DNA of 64,000 nucleotides from Cephalopachus bancanus (Eukaryota > Chordata > Mammalia > Primates > Tarsiidae): positions 248,001 to 312,000 of the forward strand of contig JAPVLO010000875.1 in NCBI GenBank assembly GCA_027257055.1. Direction: 5' to 3'. The notes beneath the pieces were generated by a model. That model had not been told where the DNA came from. It worked only from the letters and a program-made list of their open reading frames with translations, and searched no databases. Positions 51,962-63,233 of this stretch are shown here, in pieces. Numbering within the stretch: position 1 is the first letter of the stretch; the number at the start of each line of letters is the position of its first letter. The translations under genes and the position numbers were made by a program.

Positions 51962-53404
51962 AATCCTTAGCAAAAGAAACAAAGCAGGAGGTATCACACT
52001 TCCAGACTTTAAACTTTATTAGAAGGCTACAATAATCAAAACAACCTGGTATTGGTAAAAGAACAGGCATCTAGACCAATGGAACAGGATAGAGATTCTG
52101 GAAGAAAAACCTCGATTTCTCAACCAACTCATCTTTGACAAAATCTCCAAAAACAGCCACTGGGGAGAGAACCTATTCAGTAAATGGTGCTGGGAAAACT
52201 GACTGACCATGTGTGGAAGAATTAAACAGGACCCCTACCTATCACTATACACAAAAATAAACTCCAAATGCATCAAAGACCTAAATGTATGACCCCAAAC
52301 TTTAAGAATCTTATAAAATGCAGGAGACATCCTTATGGAAATCAGAATAGGCAAGCAATTACTGATCATAACCCCAAAAGCCCATGCCATAAAAGATAAG
52401 ATAAACAAGTGGGACCTCATCAAACTGAAAAGCTTCTGCAAAGCAAAAGAAACCTTTAAGAAAGCAGGGAGACAGCCCACAGAATGGGAAAAAATATTTG
52501 CCAGCTGCATATCTGACAAAAGCCTAACATCTAGGATCTACAAGGAACTCAAATTTGCCAAAAGGAAAAAAAAAACAAACAACCCCATTAAAAAGTAGGC
52601 AAAAGACATGAATAGATACTTCTCAAAACGAAACATGAGCATGAAAAAAGATGAACATAAAAAAATGCTCAGCCTCACTAATCATCAGACAAATGCAAAT
52701 CAAAAGAGATGCCACCTAACTCTAGTAAGAATGGTCATCATTAATAAAACAAACAACAACAGATGCTGACAAGGATGAGGAGAAAAGGGAACTCTTCTAC
52801 ACTGTTGTTTGGAATGCAAACTAGATCAACCTCGATGGAAAACCATGTGGTGAGTCCTAAAAGAACTAGAAATTGACCTTCCATACAACCCAGCAATCCC
52901 CCTTCTGAGAATATACCTGGAATAACTTAAATCACTCTACAAAGAAGATACCTGCATATGCTTGTTTATTGCAGTATTATTTACAATAGCAAAGACATGG
53001 AGCCAACTGTGCTGTCCATCGAAACTGGACTGAAATCAAAAAATGTGGTACATAAACACGATGGAGTATTACACAGCCTTAAAGAAGAATAAAATTATGG
53101 ACTTCACAGCAACTTGGATGAATTTAGAGTCTATAATACTCAGTGATTTATCACAGAAACAAAGAAATGAGTAACATATGTTCTCACTCACCAACAGACA
53201 CTGAACATTTACCATAATACTGGAAGAAAAGGATTGGCAGTAAGTAGTTGGAAACTGCTGGGAGTGGGGGACACATAACATTAATAAGGGTACCTCATCT
53301 CAAATCAGGCAAAGTGGGGACCAAAGTAGGCCCAAACTTTTACCTGTATGATGACCACTTGTACACCTAATCCTGAATTGTACCCCACATCTTTAAAATA
53401 AAAT

Positions 53405-53990
53405 AAATTTTTAAAAATACCACAATATTCAAGATATAGAATCAACCTAAATGTCCATCAACAAATAAATGATAAAATATGGTACATATGCACAATGGGA
53501 AGTTAAGTAGCCATTAATAAGAATTCAATCCTGTCACTTGCAACAACATGAATGGAAATGGTTGACATTATGTTAAGTGAAATAAGTCAGACACAAAGCC
53601 AAATATCACATGTTCTCACTTATATGGGCATTAAAACAATTTAACTCATGGAGGTAGATAGCAGAGTGATAGTTATCACAGTCTAGAAAGGAGGGGATAA
53701 AGAAAGGTTGATTAATGGGTACAGCAATACAGTTAGAAGGAAGAGGACCTGGTGTTGATTACACAATATAGGGATTATAGTTAAAAATAACATATTGTAT
53801 ATTTAAAAAGAACTAGATGAGTGGAATTGGAATGTTCTTAACACAAAGAAATGATAAATGCTAGAGGTGATGGACATCCCAAATACCCTGAGTTGATCAT
53901 TATCCATTGTATGTATACTTGTATCAAAATACCACTGTACCCATAAATATGTTTATCTATTATATGCCCATAAAAGTTAAAAATTTAAAA
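53405..53990 (+). mobile_element. Old L1, 3' end (continuation of the 48,040 element)
   Basis: It opens with 'agaatcaacctaaatgtcc', the L1 landmark that follows the break at 50,094. Then come 'gcaacaacatgaatggaa', 'atgttctcacttatatgg' and a 3' UTR of older L1 type (gggattatagttaaaaataa, gaatgttcttaacacaaag, taccactgtacccataaat). It has no intact frame. Confidence 0.88.
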
Positions 53991-54667
53991 GAAGAACTTA
54001 CCTTCATGCAGTTGTTTGTTTTAAATCCAGGAAAATCATGAGAAAAAAACAAAATGAATATTTTGTTGACATACAGTAGTAGGCAAAGGTTAGTTAAACC
54101 TATTTTGGTTGATTAATGATGGAGCCACTCATTGCCATACAAGTGACTTTCACATCAGCTTTAAATTATTTAGATAAACAAATAATTTCCTTTGGGATCA
54201 ATAAGTTTGGCGAATGTGGTTTCAGACAGCTTGATATTTCTCTGTATTTGCAACTTTTTGCAAATTCCAGCCAATTACAAGTTAACATTTAATATGTTGT
54301 AGTCACACTTGTTATTTAGCTAGGCATTGTAGATTATGTCAGGCAACTTAATCCTGTGGTGTTGAAGATTTTGTTTTATTTATTTATTCATTTATTTTAT
54401 CATTTTGTACATCATAATTTTCTCCTGAATAAAACAGTGAGAAGCACCAAAGTCAACACAAATAATTTCGGTGATTCAAGGCAGGGAAGGTGTTCCTTGT
54501 GAATGTAAGCCAAAATGAAATACTAGCACTTATCTTCATAATTATGCTGCCATGATTTGTATAAATGTTATAGAAACTTCTTTTCAAAAGTATTTTAGCT
54601 TTTAAACTGGAAGTTACACAGTTAAAGAGACTATATATATACACACATACACATAAATACATGTATA
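53991..54667. other. AT-rich intergenic sequence, nothing recognised
   Basis: I see no gene. There is a small tatt/ta-rich patch at about 54,370-54,400 and short ta/ca dinucleotides at about 54,633-54,660. Confidence 0.5.
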
Positions 54668-54879
54668 GAGAATCTTCAAAAAAGTTCATGGAAAATGCAT
54701 ATTATGAAAAAAAAAACTTTGCATGAATTTCAAAACATTTTGGCACTAAAATAAATTTGTAGTAACTTGTTATAGCATGTCTTAACGGGATCTAGCTTAA
54801 GGAACTAAGAAGGATAAGATATCAGTTTGAAAAGAACCCCCACCGAAACAATATGAATTTGGCTAAAATTTAAGCAAGA

Positions 54880-55460
54880 ACAAATACTATATTTATGATG
54901 AAGTTTGGATGGAAGAATGGTGAAATTACTGATGCTTTATGAAAAGTTTATGGGGACAACATCCCAAAGTAATAAGTGGTTTAAAAATGAATAGTTTTAA
55001 GAAGAAATGAGATGATGTGGAAGGTGAAACACTCGACAGCAGATCATCACATCATTTTGCAGGAAAAAAATTAAACTTTTTGCCCTAATTGAAGAGGATG
55101 CATAGACAATAGTAGAAACAATAGCCAACGCCATAGACATCTCAATTGGTTCAGCTTACGCAATTCTGACAGAAAACTAAAGTTGATCAAACTTTCCACT
55201 TGATAGGTGCCAAAACAATTGCACTATATCACCTGAAGGCAACAGTAGGCTTTCGATAAAAATTTTAAGAAAGTGGGATCAAAATCCTAAAGCATTTCTT
55301 TGAAGAATTGTAACAGAAAATAAAACATGGCTTTGCCAAATCAATCCTGAAGACAAAGCACAATGAAAGCAATGTTTCATAAGAGGTGGAAGTGGTCTAG
55401 TGATAGGAAAAGTAAACCTGCCAAGAGCACCTAAATGTTTTGAGAAAGTTAGTCAAAACT
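54880..55460 (+). pseudogene. Decayed mariner transposase
   Basis: Broken plus-strand frames retain pieces typical of the N-terminal helix-turn-helix half of mariner transposases. At about 54,900-54,965 the frame reads FGWKNGEITDAL then KVYGDNIPK. At about 55,010-55,040 it reads DDVEGETLDSRSS, the acidic, serine-rich linker that follows. Downstream, about 55,095-55,165, it reads TIVETIANAIDISIGSAY with a stop just before. The catalytic DDD part is not clearly recognisable. Mariner transposases are normally about 340 residues; no open stretch approaches this, and several stops and frameshifts are present. It would have cut and pasted the element at TA sites in the nucleus and is certainly inactive now. 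Confidence 0.8.
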
Positions 55461-55565
55461 TAAGCAGAAAAACACCTGGGAAAGATTAACCCGAGATTCC
55501 TTCTCTACTATAACAATATTCCTGCTAATTCTCACCATCAAACCAGGTCAATTTGTGAGAGTTTT

Positions 55566-55732
55566 TGTTTGTTTGTTTGTTTGTTTGTTTGTTTTGGGGA
55601 TTTTACTTATTTATTTATTTATTTTTAGTTTTCAAACACAGTTTATTAGCAAGAAAAGAAAGAAGAAGGAAGAAGAAAGATTCATGGCAGAAAGTCCTGC
55701 CACGGGCAAGTTTTTCAAAGAAGAAAAACCTC
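55566..55732 (-). pseudogene. Short retrocopy (5'-truncated) of an unidentified transcript
   Basis: This 167-bp insert in the mariner is flanked by a perfect 17-bp duplication 'caatttgtgagagtttt' (55,549-55,565 and 55,733-55,749). On the minus strand it is a short unique sequence, then 'gctaataaactgtgtttg' with an AATAAA signal, then an AT-rich tail ending in (AAAC)n. A polyadenylation signal, an A-rich tail and a long target-site duplication are the marks of L1-driven retroposition of an mRNA. About 100 bp of body is too little to identify the source, and most of it may be 3' UTR. Confidence 0.75.
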
Positions 55733-55828
55733 CAATTTGTGAGAGTTTTCATGCGAAGTTATTAGGCATCCACTTTACAGCCTTGATTTGATTTCTTCCG
55801 ACTCTTTTTTCCTAACTTTAAAAAATCT

Positions 55829-56045
55829 GGCGGGTTCGTGACCCGCCTGGGCAGGCGAGACCTCATCTCTACAATAAAATCAAAAAATTAGCCGGGCGTG
55901 GTAGCGCGCGCCTGTAATTCCGGCTCCTTGGAAGGCTGAGGCGGAAGGATCGCCGGAGCCCAGCAGGTCGAGGCTGCGGTGGCCGGGAGCGGCCACTGCA
56001 CTCCAGTCTGGGCGACAGAGTGAATGAAACTACAACTCAAAAAAA
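55829..56045 (+). mobile_element. Alu, 5'-truncated, young-looking, lineage-specific type
   Basis: It begins inside the left arm (ggcgggttcgtgacccgcct), then 'tctctacaataaaatcaaaa', and the right arm contains 'gcccagcaggtcgaggctgc' and 'ggccgggagcggccactgca', ending 'actacaactc' plus an A tail. It keeps many CpG sites, so it is fairly young. Flanks 'aaaaaatct' at 55,820-55,828 and 56,046-56,054 form a likely duplication, partly merged with the tail. Confidence 0.92.
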
Positions 56046-56269
56046 AAAAAATCTGTAAAAAGCACCCATTTTTCTTTATTTAATAATGCAAAAAAGACTG
56101 CATTGTCATGGTTAAAATTTTAAAACCCTTGGTTGATTAGGAGTGGACTAAATGGCTGGTATTGTCATTTACAAACATGTCTTGAACTTGATGGAACTTA
56201 TGTTGAAAATAAGTTTTGTATTTTTTATCTTTTAATTTCATTTCTTCATGAACTTTTTGAAGTTCCCTC

Positions 56270-57209
56270 ATATACAGTGCACAATAATGACTTACTATTT
56301 TAAGAGACATGAAGGGTTAGGACAGTGGCCCTAGAGGTCTTAACTTTGGGAAATAAGCATCATATATATAAATATATATTCATTTTATACATGTATATAT
56401 TTATATTTAAAATATACACATATGTCCATATGCTTAAGTACTTATGTTTTATTTACGTTATATTATATATTTCTAATTTATATAATTAATATATGCTATA
56501 TATAATAAAACCTGAAAATAATATATTTATTTTGGTTATTTGGCTATATCTTAACCACATAAGTGTATGAATTACATTTGCTAATGTTGAGTTATATTTC
56601 TATGGCACAGCTTTTAGTGCTTTGATAAATGATATTATATACTTTCAACCACTTTTAATTATCCCTAATAACCCCAAAAGGTTTAAAAGTGTTTTCTACC
56701 CTATTCAAAGTGGCTTTCTGGCTATTAAAGACTGAGTGTGCCTCTGACTGAGAGGCATCTTGGCTGGTAACATGGGTAATTATAGACATTCCTAAGGCTA
56801 TTAAATTTGTAAAGCTATTAAAACATCTAATGTTTCTTAGCTTTGATTATAAGACATCTGAAATTGCCTGACTGGATTAAGAGTGTCTTGTATTAAGCAT
56901 TTAGGTCATAAGGTCTCTAGACCAAGTCTTATCTATGTTCTATGATGTAAAGCTACATTTCAGCTATTTCATAAACATTAGTTAATATCTACTTTTTGAA
57001 GACTTAATATATCTTCCCATGTTATACTTGAGCTCCTTATTTATGCAGCATTTCTACAGACAATGAAGAAGTAAATCTCACACTTGGATTGCATTACTTG
57101 TGGAACTCTGTAGTGTCAGTAAAGTTTTACACACACACAGGGCTATTTGTATATTACTCTACCACATGCAAATATAAATATATAACAAAATAGATAATTT
57201 TAAAAAATC
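56270..57209. other. AT-rich intergenic sequence, nothing recognised
   Basis: A TA-rich patch lies at about 56,360-56,510. I see no gene or repeat family. Confidence 0.5.
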
Positions 57210-57330
57210 TGTAATGGACCTTAGAGATAATCTCTAATTGTTAGTTGATAAAGCTGAGGCAGATAAAGTTTTTATGGTTTATACTGTCACACAGCAGGTT
57301 ATTGGCATTATTAGAGCTATATGGAACTAT
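57210..57330 (-). mobile_element. MIR-like fragment
   Basis: 'ggaccttagagataatctct', 'aaagctgaggcagataaag' and 'actgtcacacagcaggtta' resemble an inverted MIR-group core. Confidence 0.5.
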
Positions 57331-57834
57331 ACCAATTCTCAATAGAGAAAATAGCCCATTATGTTAACACAATTCATTCTTTGTAAAATAACAAGGTCTC
57401 CCATTTTTATTTTCTCCTAAGTCAATTTACTACAGTGGATACCTCAGCTGTTTTTGTAAATAAACCTGATGGTTGATTTTCACATAGAAAGCAAATAAAA
57501 ATTAATAATGACTAGTTCCTGACAGTTCCATACTGTCAAATTGCCTTGATTTTTTTTTAGAATATATGTATTTTTAAAGCATTCAAATAAATTCTTCCTA
57601 AAATAATCCATACATGAAGTGTTTAAGGAAGAAAATAATTTAATATAAAATACAGATGCATCTTCCACTATCTTCATTAAGTAAAAACCTAAAAATGTCT
57701 AGGTCCTTAACCTAAATTTCAATGATTGATATAATTGGCAAGTAATCAATCAAATATTATGTATTAGAAAATGTTTAAATCAGACAGAGCTTTTATACAC
57801 CCTGTCTTTGTCCGTGTTATCATTTTGGAATAGC
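57331..57834. other. AT-rich intergenic sequence, nothing recognised
   Basis: I see no supportable feature. Confidence 0.5.
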
Positions 57835-57965
57835 TGTTATCTCACTGAACCTCAATTTCTTAAATTTTCAAGTGGGGAGAGTATTATCTTAAACTTATCT
57901 ATTTTATGAAGATTAAATTAAATAGTGATTGCAAAATATGTATCACACAGGTAATACCCAATACA
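57835..57965 (+). mobile_element. MIR-like fragment
   Basis: 'tctcactgaacctcaatttc', 'tttatgaagattaaatt' and 'tcacacaggtaatacccaat' follow the MIR 3' half, diverged. Confidence 0.55.
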
Positions 57966-59157
57966 TGAAGGTGTTGTGGCATTGATTTGTTTACTCCAGG
58001 GCTCCATAAGTAGTTGTCAGATCTTGTAAGAAATGATTCTTGACTTTTAGAAACCCAGAGTAAAATGAACTTTAAACATCACATAGCACCAGGTATAGAT
58101 GTGTCAGACACATGTTTCTGAACAAAAAGAGTAATTAAATTAAAATTAATATAAAATGATTAGCCATTCAGGAGATAAGACAAAGTAAAATATATACTAC
58201 ATTGAGCACACAATCCAATAATAATTTAGAAGACATAGAAAAAGAAAAATTTAAAACAAGACTACTGTCCATTTGAGAGAGATTGATTAATTGGACTTTA
58301 CTCTAGAGACGACTTGAGTCAAACAAAATGTCTCTAATTGCTCAAGTTCTCATTTTGTGTGACCACATAGCATTATATTATTTCTGACTAACTCTAGTTT
58401 TGAAAGAACTGGCTATATTTTCTATTTGGTATTTGTCACCTCTTGCCCAAAACACTTCCCATAAACTTTGTTTTCTACATCAATCCTTTTCATGGTTCTC
58501 TAGAGCTTCCTAGCTGGCTTTTTCATTAATAATTGTTCTTGCTTTTTTGCATTTTTCAAGACATTTGTAACAAGATCGATACTTATTGGTGCTAACTAAG
58601 CTGTATTGAAAATTAATGCAAAAGGAATAATCAAAGATCTGGAGACTGTAATACAAAAAAACTTCAAAATTAAAAATGAGAACTTCCTCTTCCAGATATA
58701 ATGGAGCAAGAGAAATCACACAAAGCAGATATCTGTTTTTTTCAAAGAATATCAAGAAAAAAATAAACAAATCAGGTCTTTTTCTTCATATGATGCTGAA
58801 AGGTCACAGATGGATCTACCCATTTAAACAGATTTCAGTATATCCTACTGAGTCTAACATCACACTCTTTTTTCATGTATATATTTATTTTTCTATTTAG
58901 GTATTTGGATTCTGGAAGTGTCATAGCATAATACAAAACAATATGTGGTGTGACATTTGTGTCATTTCATGTAACAAGGCATGGTTGGACTCCAGTAAAA
59001 TTAAAAACCTGCTGTGGAGTTCCCTTGCCAGAAAAGGTCTTCGCTGGACATTAGGTGTAAGGAGAAACACCTGCGTGCTATCTAACTCCTGGGCCTAATT
59101 GGAGGCTGCTTCCTCATTATCTCAGAAGGCTGTATCTGGGTTAGAGGTGAAACATCT
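57966..59157. other. Intergenic sequence, nothing recognised
   Basis: I see no gene. The open stretches around 58,510-58,900 are short and have no recognisable product. Confidence 0.5.
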
Positions 59158-59169
59158 CACACACACACA

Positions 59170-59234
<65 letters not shown>
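59158..59234. repeat. (CA)n microsatellite, about 75 bp
   Basis: A CA run with a single interruption (cat) near its start. Confidence 0.98.
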
Positions 59235-59239
<5 letters not shown>

Positions 59240-59254
59240 TATAAGATATCAGAG

Positions 59255-59479
59255 AACTATAATGGTGGCCAGTAATTGAGGGACAGTGATCTTGAAGAGA
59301 AGAAAAATGTATTTAGGGAGCACCATGTCACGTGCCATGGCATCTGAGCAGTTGCCCAATTGGCCTGCCTGCTTGCTCTTGGCCCTGCCCAAAGGTGAGG
59401 ACCTGGTGGCCTGGGCCAGCGTCCAGTGAGTGTCCGCAGAGGCCACTGCCTGAGGCAAACTCCACCGGGGACAAAGGGC
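59255..59479. other. GC-rich segment of unknown origin between (CA)n and L1
   Basis: It is conspicuously richer in G and C than its neighbours (gccctgcccaaaggtgagg, ggcctgggccagcgtccagt, ctccaccggggacaaagg) and has a CACGTG box at about 59,328. It abuts L1 ORF2 sequence at about 59,480. It could be a 5' transduced or co-retroposed piece, an inverted non-ORF2 L1 segment, or an unrelated repeat; I do not recognise it. Confidence 0.5.
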
Positions 59480-60527
59480 CAGGGAAAGAATCTTAAAAGA
59501 AAATGTAGGAAACGCTTTCCTGGACATCAGAGTAGGCAACGAATTCATGGCCAAGTCCTCAAAAGCAAATGCAGCCAAAGCTAAGATTGACAGGTGAGAC
59601 CTTATCAAACTAAAGCGTTTTTGCACAGTAAAAGAAACAATCAAGAGAGTAAAGAGACAAATCATGAAAAGGGAAAAAATATATTTGTCAGCTATGCATA
59701 TGACAAAAACCTAATATCCAGGATCTATAAGGAACTCAAATGAAATGACAGGGAAAAAAAACCCACATAACCCCATTAAAAGTGGACAAAGGACATGAAC
59801 AGACACTTCTCGAAGAAAGGCACTCAAGTAGCCAACAAATGTATGAGAAAACGCTCACCCTCCTTAATTATCAAAGAAATGCAAATTAAAACTACAATGA
59901 GATAACACCTAACACCAGTAAGGAGCTACCATATGATCCAGCAATGCCACTTCTGGGAATATACTCAGAGGAACATAAATCATTCTATCAAAAAGACACC
60001 TACATGTGAATGTTCATTGCAGCACTATTCACAATAGCAAAAACATGGCACAAGGAAAAGAAAAAAACATGGAATCAACCCAGGTGCCCAGCAAAAGTGA
60101 ACTGGATAAAGGAAACGTGGTGCATATACTTAATGGAATGTTACACAGCTATAAAGAACAACAAAACCATGTCTCTTGCAGCAGCATGGGTGCAACTTGA
60201 GACCGTATTTCTAAGTGAACTACCACAGAAAGAAACAAAAAGGCAAGCAAAAACGAAAACAAAAATCCTGAATACTGCATGTACTCACTAATGAGCAAGC
60301 TATAATCACTGGTCACATGAGAACAAAGGAGGGGAAAACAGATGTTGGACATTGCAAAGGAGGGAGGGAGGAGGAGGCATAAGGGGCACATAACCACACA
60401 TTGGGTACCAGGTTCACTATCAGGGGAGAGGACCTGCTAAAAGCCCAAACTTCATCTGCACACAGTTTACTTATGTAGCAAATCTTCACATGCACTTCAC
60501 AACTCTAATAAAATAAAAAATAAAATA
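59480..60527 (+). mobile_element. L1 3' part (ORF2 end and a 3' UTR)
   Basis: It opens with 'agaatcttaaaagaaaatg', then 'ggccaagtcctcaaaagcaa', 'cttatcaaactaaagcg', 'ttcattgcagcactattc' and 'agcagcatgggtgcaacttg'. Its 3' UTR (about 60,290-60,500: 'gaggaggcataaggggca', 'gcacttcacaactctaataa') differs from both other L1 3' ends in the window. It ends in an A-rich tail and has no intact frame. Confidence 0.85.
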
Positions 60528-60879
60528 AAGAGAATGTGTTTAGGTAAGTCCTGCATTCCCCACTCTTTTCCTTTAACTTTGGAAAAGTTAGAGACATTTT
60601 GTGTAGACATTGAGACTAAAAAGAAGCAGCAGCTTAGAGTATGTTGCATTCTCACCCCCGAGAAGAAAATAATTACAGCTCAGGACTACCAAAAAGTCAA
60701 AATGTGAGTGTACAAGGTGCTGGAAAAAAGAAATTGCTGTTAAATGAGTTCTGTATTTTGTGTGCATTTTCCTATGTTGAGCCATTTGTGAAACTCCAAG
60801 CTGCACAAATATTCAGGGAAGACATAAAGGATGTTATGTACAATTTTTATGGATTTATTACATGCTATTGCTAAGTTAT
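60528..60879. other. Intergenic sequence, nothing recognised
   Basis: I see no supportable feature. Confidence 0.5.
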
Positions 60880-61619
60880 TGCAATTCTTTCCCAAATGGA
60901 TCTAAAAATTCAATGCAATCCCAATATTGGCCAAATTTTGTTTGTGGAAATTGTGGTGTTTTTTTTTTAGTACATTAAGTTATATAGAATCAAGAGTATT
61001 CTAGGCTAACTTGAAGATGAAGAACAAGGTTGAAGATTTTATACTACCAGATATGATGAGTTACTATAAAGCTTCAGTGATTAAAAGTATAATATTGGCT
61101 CAGATGTGAATGAAAAGACCCATTAAACAGAATAAATAATCCAGAAATAGATCCAAACTTACATGATCACTTTATTTTTAAGATGAAGGTGACACTGCAG
61201 TGCAGTCAGGAAAAGATATTATTTTCAGTAAATAGTGTTGTATCAATTCAGGGTGCAGATGGGAAAAATGAAATCTCACTTTCATATCTCATCATATACA
61301 AAATAAACTCCAGGTGTGTCATAATCTTAAAAATCAAAGCTGAAACTGTTGCTAGAGGATATTATGAGTGTTTGAGTATGCAATGATTTTATAAAAGCAT
61401 TTTTAAAATATCAATCAATGAGAAGATAATGATCATTGAATTCATTCATTAAAATTAAGAACTTCTATTTATAAAAAGACACTTTTAAAGAGTGAAAAGG
61501 TAAGCCACAAAATGGAAGAAAACATTTGTAATATATCAGTTCGGTATAGAACTCATATCCAGATATGTAAAGAACTTCTACAAATCAACAAGGAATGGAT
61601 TGACAACTAAAAATAAAAG
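60880..61619 (+). mobile_element. Old L1 fragment (ORF2 C-terminal region)
   Basis: 'aatggatctaaaaattcaat', 'ttactataaagcttcagtga', 'acaaaataaactccaggtg' and 'gaagaaaacatttgtaat' are L1 landmarks in order. It is strongly decayed. It continues beyond an L1 3'-end insertion and an MLT1 LTR, at about 62,187. Confidence 0.8.
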
Positions 61620-61631
61620 TTAGATAAAATA

Positions 61632-61782
61632 CTTAATACTATAAGAAAGGGATTGACAGTAGTTGGAAACTGCCAGGGGAGCAGGAGCACACCTCATCAA
61701 CAAGGGTACCTGTAAAATGAACATTTGTATACCTAACCCTGAATTGAACCCCACATCTTTAAAACAAAAAATTAAAGAAAAA
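61632..61782 (+). mobile_element. Short L1 3'-end insertion (lineage-specific type)
   Basis: A perfect 12-bp duplication 'ttagataaaata' flanks it (61,620-61,631 and 61,783-61,794). The insert is about 150 bp: agaaagggattgacagtag, aaactgccaggggagcagg, caacaagggtacc, aatgaacatttgtatac, then the tail. Confidence 0.93.
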
Positions 61783-61820
61783 TTAGATAAAATATGTAAG
61801 CAGGGACATCACAAAATAAG

Positions 61821-62185
61821 ATATTATGGACTGAATGGTTGCTCCCCCTTCAAATGTATATGTTAAGACCCTCATCCTCAGTGTGACTGTATTTGGAGTC
61901 TTTAAAGAGGTAATTAAAGTTAAATGAAGTCAAAAGGGTGGGACTATGACCCAATAGAACTGGAGCCTTCACAATAGACACTAGAGCCCTCCCCTCACCC
62001 TCTGCCCAGGATACAGCAAGGAGGTGACCATCTACAAACCAGTAAGAGAGACTTCACCAAAATCCGACCTGCTGGCACCCTGATTTCAGACTTCCAACCT
62101 CCAGAACTGTGAGACAATAAATGTCTGTTTACTATGACAACCCAGTTGGTAGTATTTTGTTATGGCAACCTGAGCAGACTAATAT
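61821..62185 (+). mobile_element. MLT1 LTR (MaLR, endogenous retrovirus-like)
   Basis: 'ttatggactgaatggttgc', 'gactgtatttggagtct', 'ctccagaactgtgagacaat', 'agtattttgttatggcaacc' and 'tgagcagactaata' give the MLT1 LTR from end to end, about 365 bp. It is a solo LTR with no internal sequence next to it. It is inserted in the old L1. Confidence 0.92.
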
Positions 62186-62186
62186 A

Positions 62187-62318
62187 GAGAATACCCAAAT
62201 GACCGATAAACATATAGAGAGATGCTGGATATCATTAGTCATAAGTGAAATACAAATTAAAATATAATGAGATACTATTGCACAATGACCATAATGTGGG
62301 ACAAATGACAATACAGAA
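62187..62318 (+). mobile_element. Old L1 continuation after the MLT1 LTR
   Basis: 'atacccaaatgaccgataaa', 'atcattagtcataagtg' and 'aatgagatactattgcac' follow the place where the L1 at 60,880 was broken. Confidence 0.75.
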
Positions 62319-63233
62319 TGATGGTTTAAAAACTCCACTAAAAAACCATGAGAACTGATAAATTCAGTAAAGGTGCAGGATACTAAATCATCATACAAAA
62401 ATCAATAGCGTTTCTATATGCCAACAGCAAACAAGCAGAAAATAAACCAAGAAAGTAATACAATTTATGATAGGTAAAAATAAAATATTTAGAAATAAAC
62501 TTAGCCAAATAAGTGAGAAATTTTTACAATTAAAACTTTAAAATCTTAATGAAAGAAATTGAGAACCAAAAATACTGAAAGATATTCCATGTTCATGACT
62601 TGGGAGAATAATATTGTTCACATTTCTGCATTTCCCAAAGTGTTCTTCCAAATCTAATGTAACCCCTATCAAAATGTCAATTACATTCTTCACAGAAATA
62701 GAATAAGAAATAGAAATAAGAAATAGAATAAGTAATAGACATAGAATACATAATCTTAAAACTTATGTAGAATCACAAAAGTCCCACAGTAGCCAAAGCC
62801 ATAGTGAGCAAAAAGAACAAAGCTAGAGACATCATATTACCTGACTTCAAATTATACTAAAAGGTATAGTAACCAAAACAACATGGCACTGGCTTAAAAA
62901 CAGACACATAGATCAATGGGACAGAATAGAGAACCCAGAAATAAATACACACATTTACATTTAACTCATTTTTTAATTTTACAAAATTTCCATGAATATA
63001 CATTAGGGAAATGACAGTTTCTTCAATAAATACTGCTGAAAAAACCAGATAGCCATATGCACAAGAATGAAATTAGACTCACATCTCTCAACTTATACAA
63101 AAATAAAATAAAAATAAAGAAGAAAATGTAAAACCTGAAACTATGAAACTACTGGAAGAAAACTACTAGAAAAAAAAACATTCCTTGATTTTGGTCTGGG
63201 CAAAGATATTTTTTGAATCAGACATCAAAAGCA
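62319..63233 (+). mobile_element. L1 fragment (ORF2), split by a nested insertion
   Basis: 'ggtgcaggatactaaatcat', 'tctatatgccaacagcaaac', 'gtgagcaaaaagaacaaagc', 'aacatggcactggcttaaaa', 'gattttggtctgggcaaaga'. It is interrupted after 'tcaaaagca' at 63,233 and resumes at 63,871. No intact frame. Confidence 0.88.

Larger units (their letters stand above)
51363..53400 (+). mobile_element. Younger L1, direct 3' segment with lineage-specific 3' end
   Basis: ORF2 C-terminal half: 'atgaaatacctaggcatctt', 'gatgtctatcctaccaaagg', 'ctttgacaaaatctcc', 'ataaacaagtgggacctcat', 'gaatgcaaactagatcaacc'. The best open stretches are 51,477-51,740 (87 codons, palm/thumb region) and 52,335-52,598 (87 codons). 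It ends with a 3' UTR unlike human L1PA: 'taataagggtacctc', 'ccacttgtacacctaatc', 'ctgaattgtaccccacatc', then an A-rich tail. It is interrupted by a 184-bp insertion at 51,778. Confidence 0.9.
54668..56269 (+). mobile_element. Mariner-type DNA transposon fossil
   Basis: Terminal inverted repeats are visible: 54,668-54,690 (gagaatcttcaaaaaagttc...) and 56,247-56,269, whose reverse complement reads gagggaacttcaaaaagttc.... 'ta' lies next to the left end and one base beyond the right end. Without the two nested insertions the body is about 1.2 kb, the usual mariner size. The termini resemble the MARNA group of mammals (inference from memory of that consensus). Confidence 0.87.
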
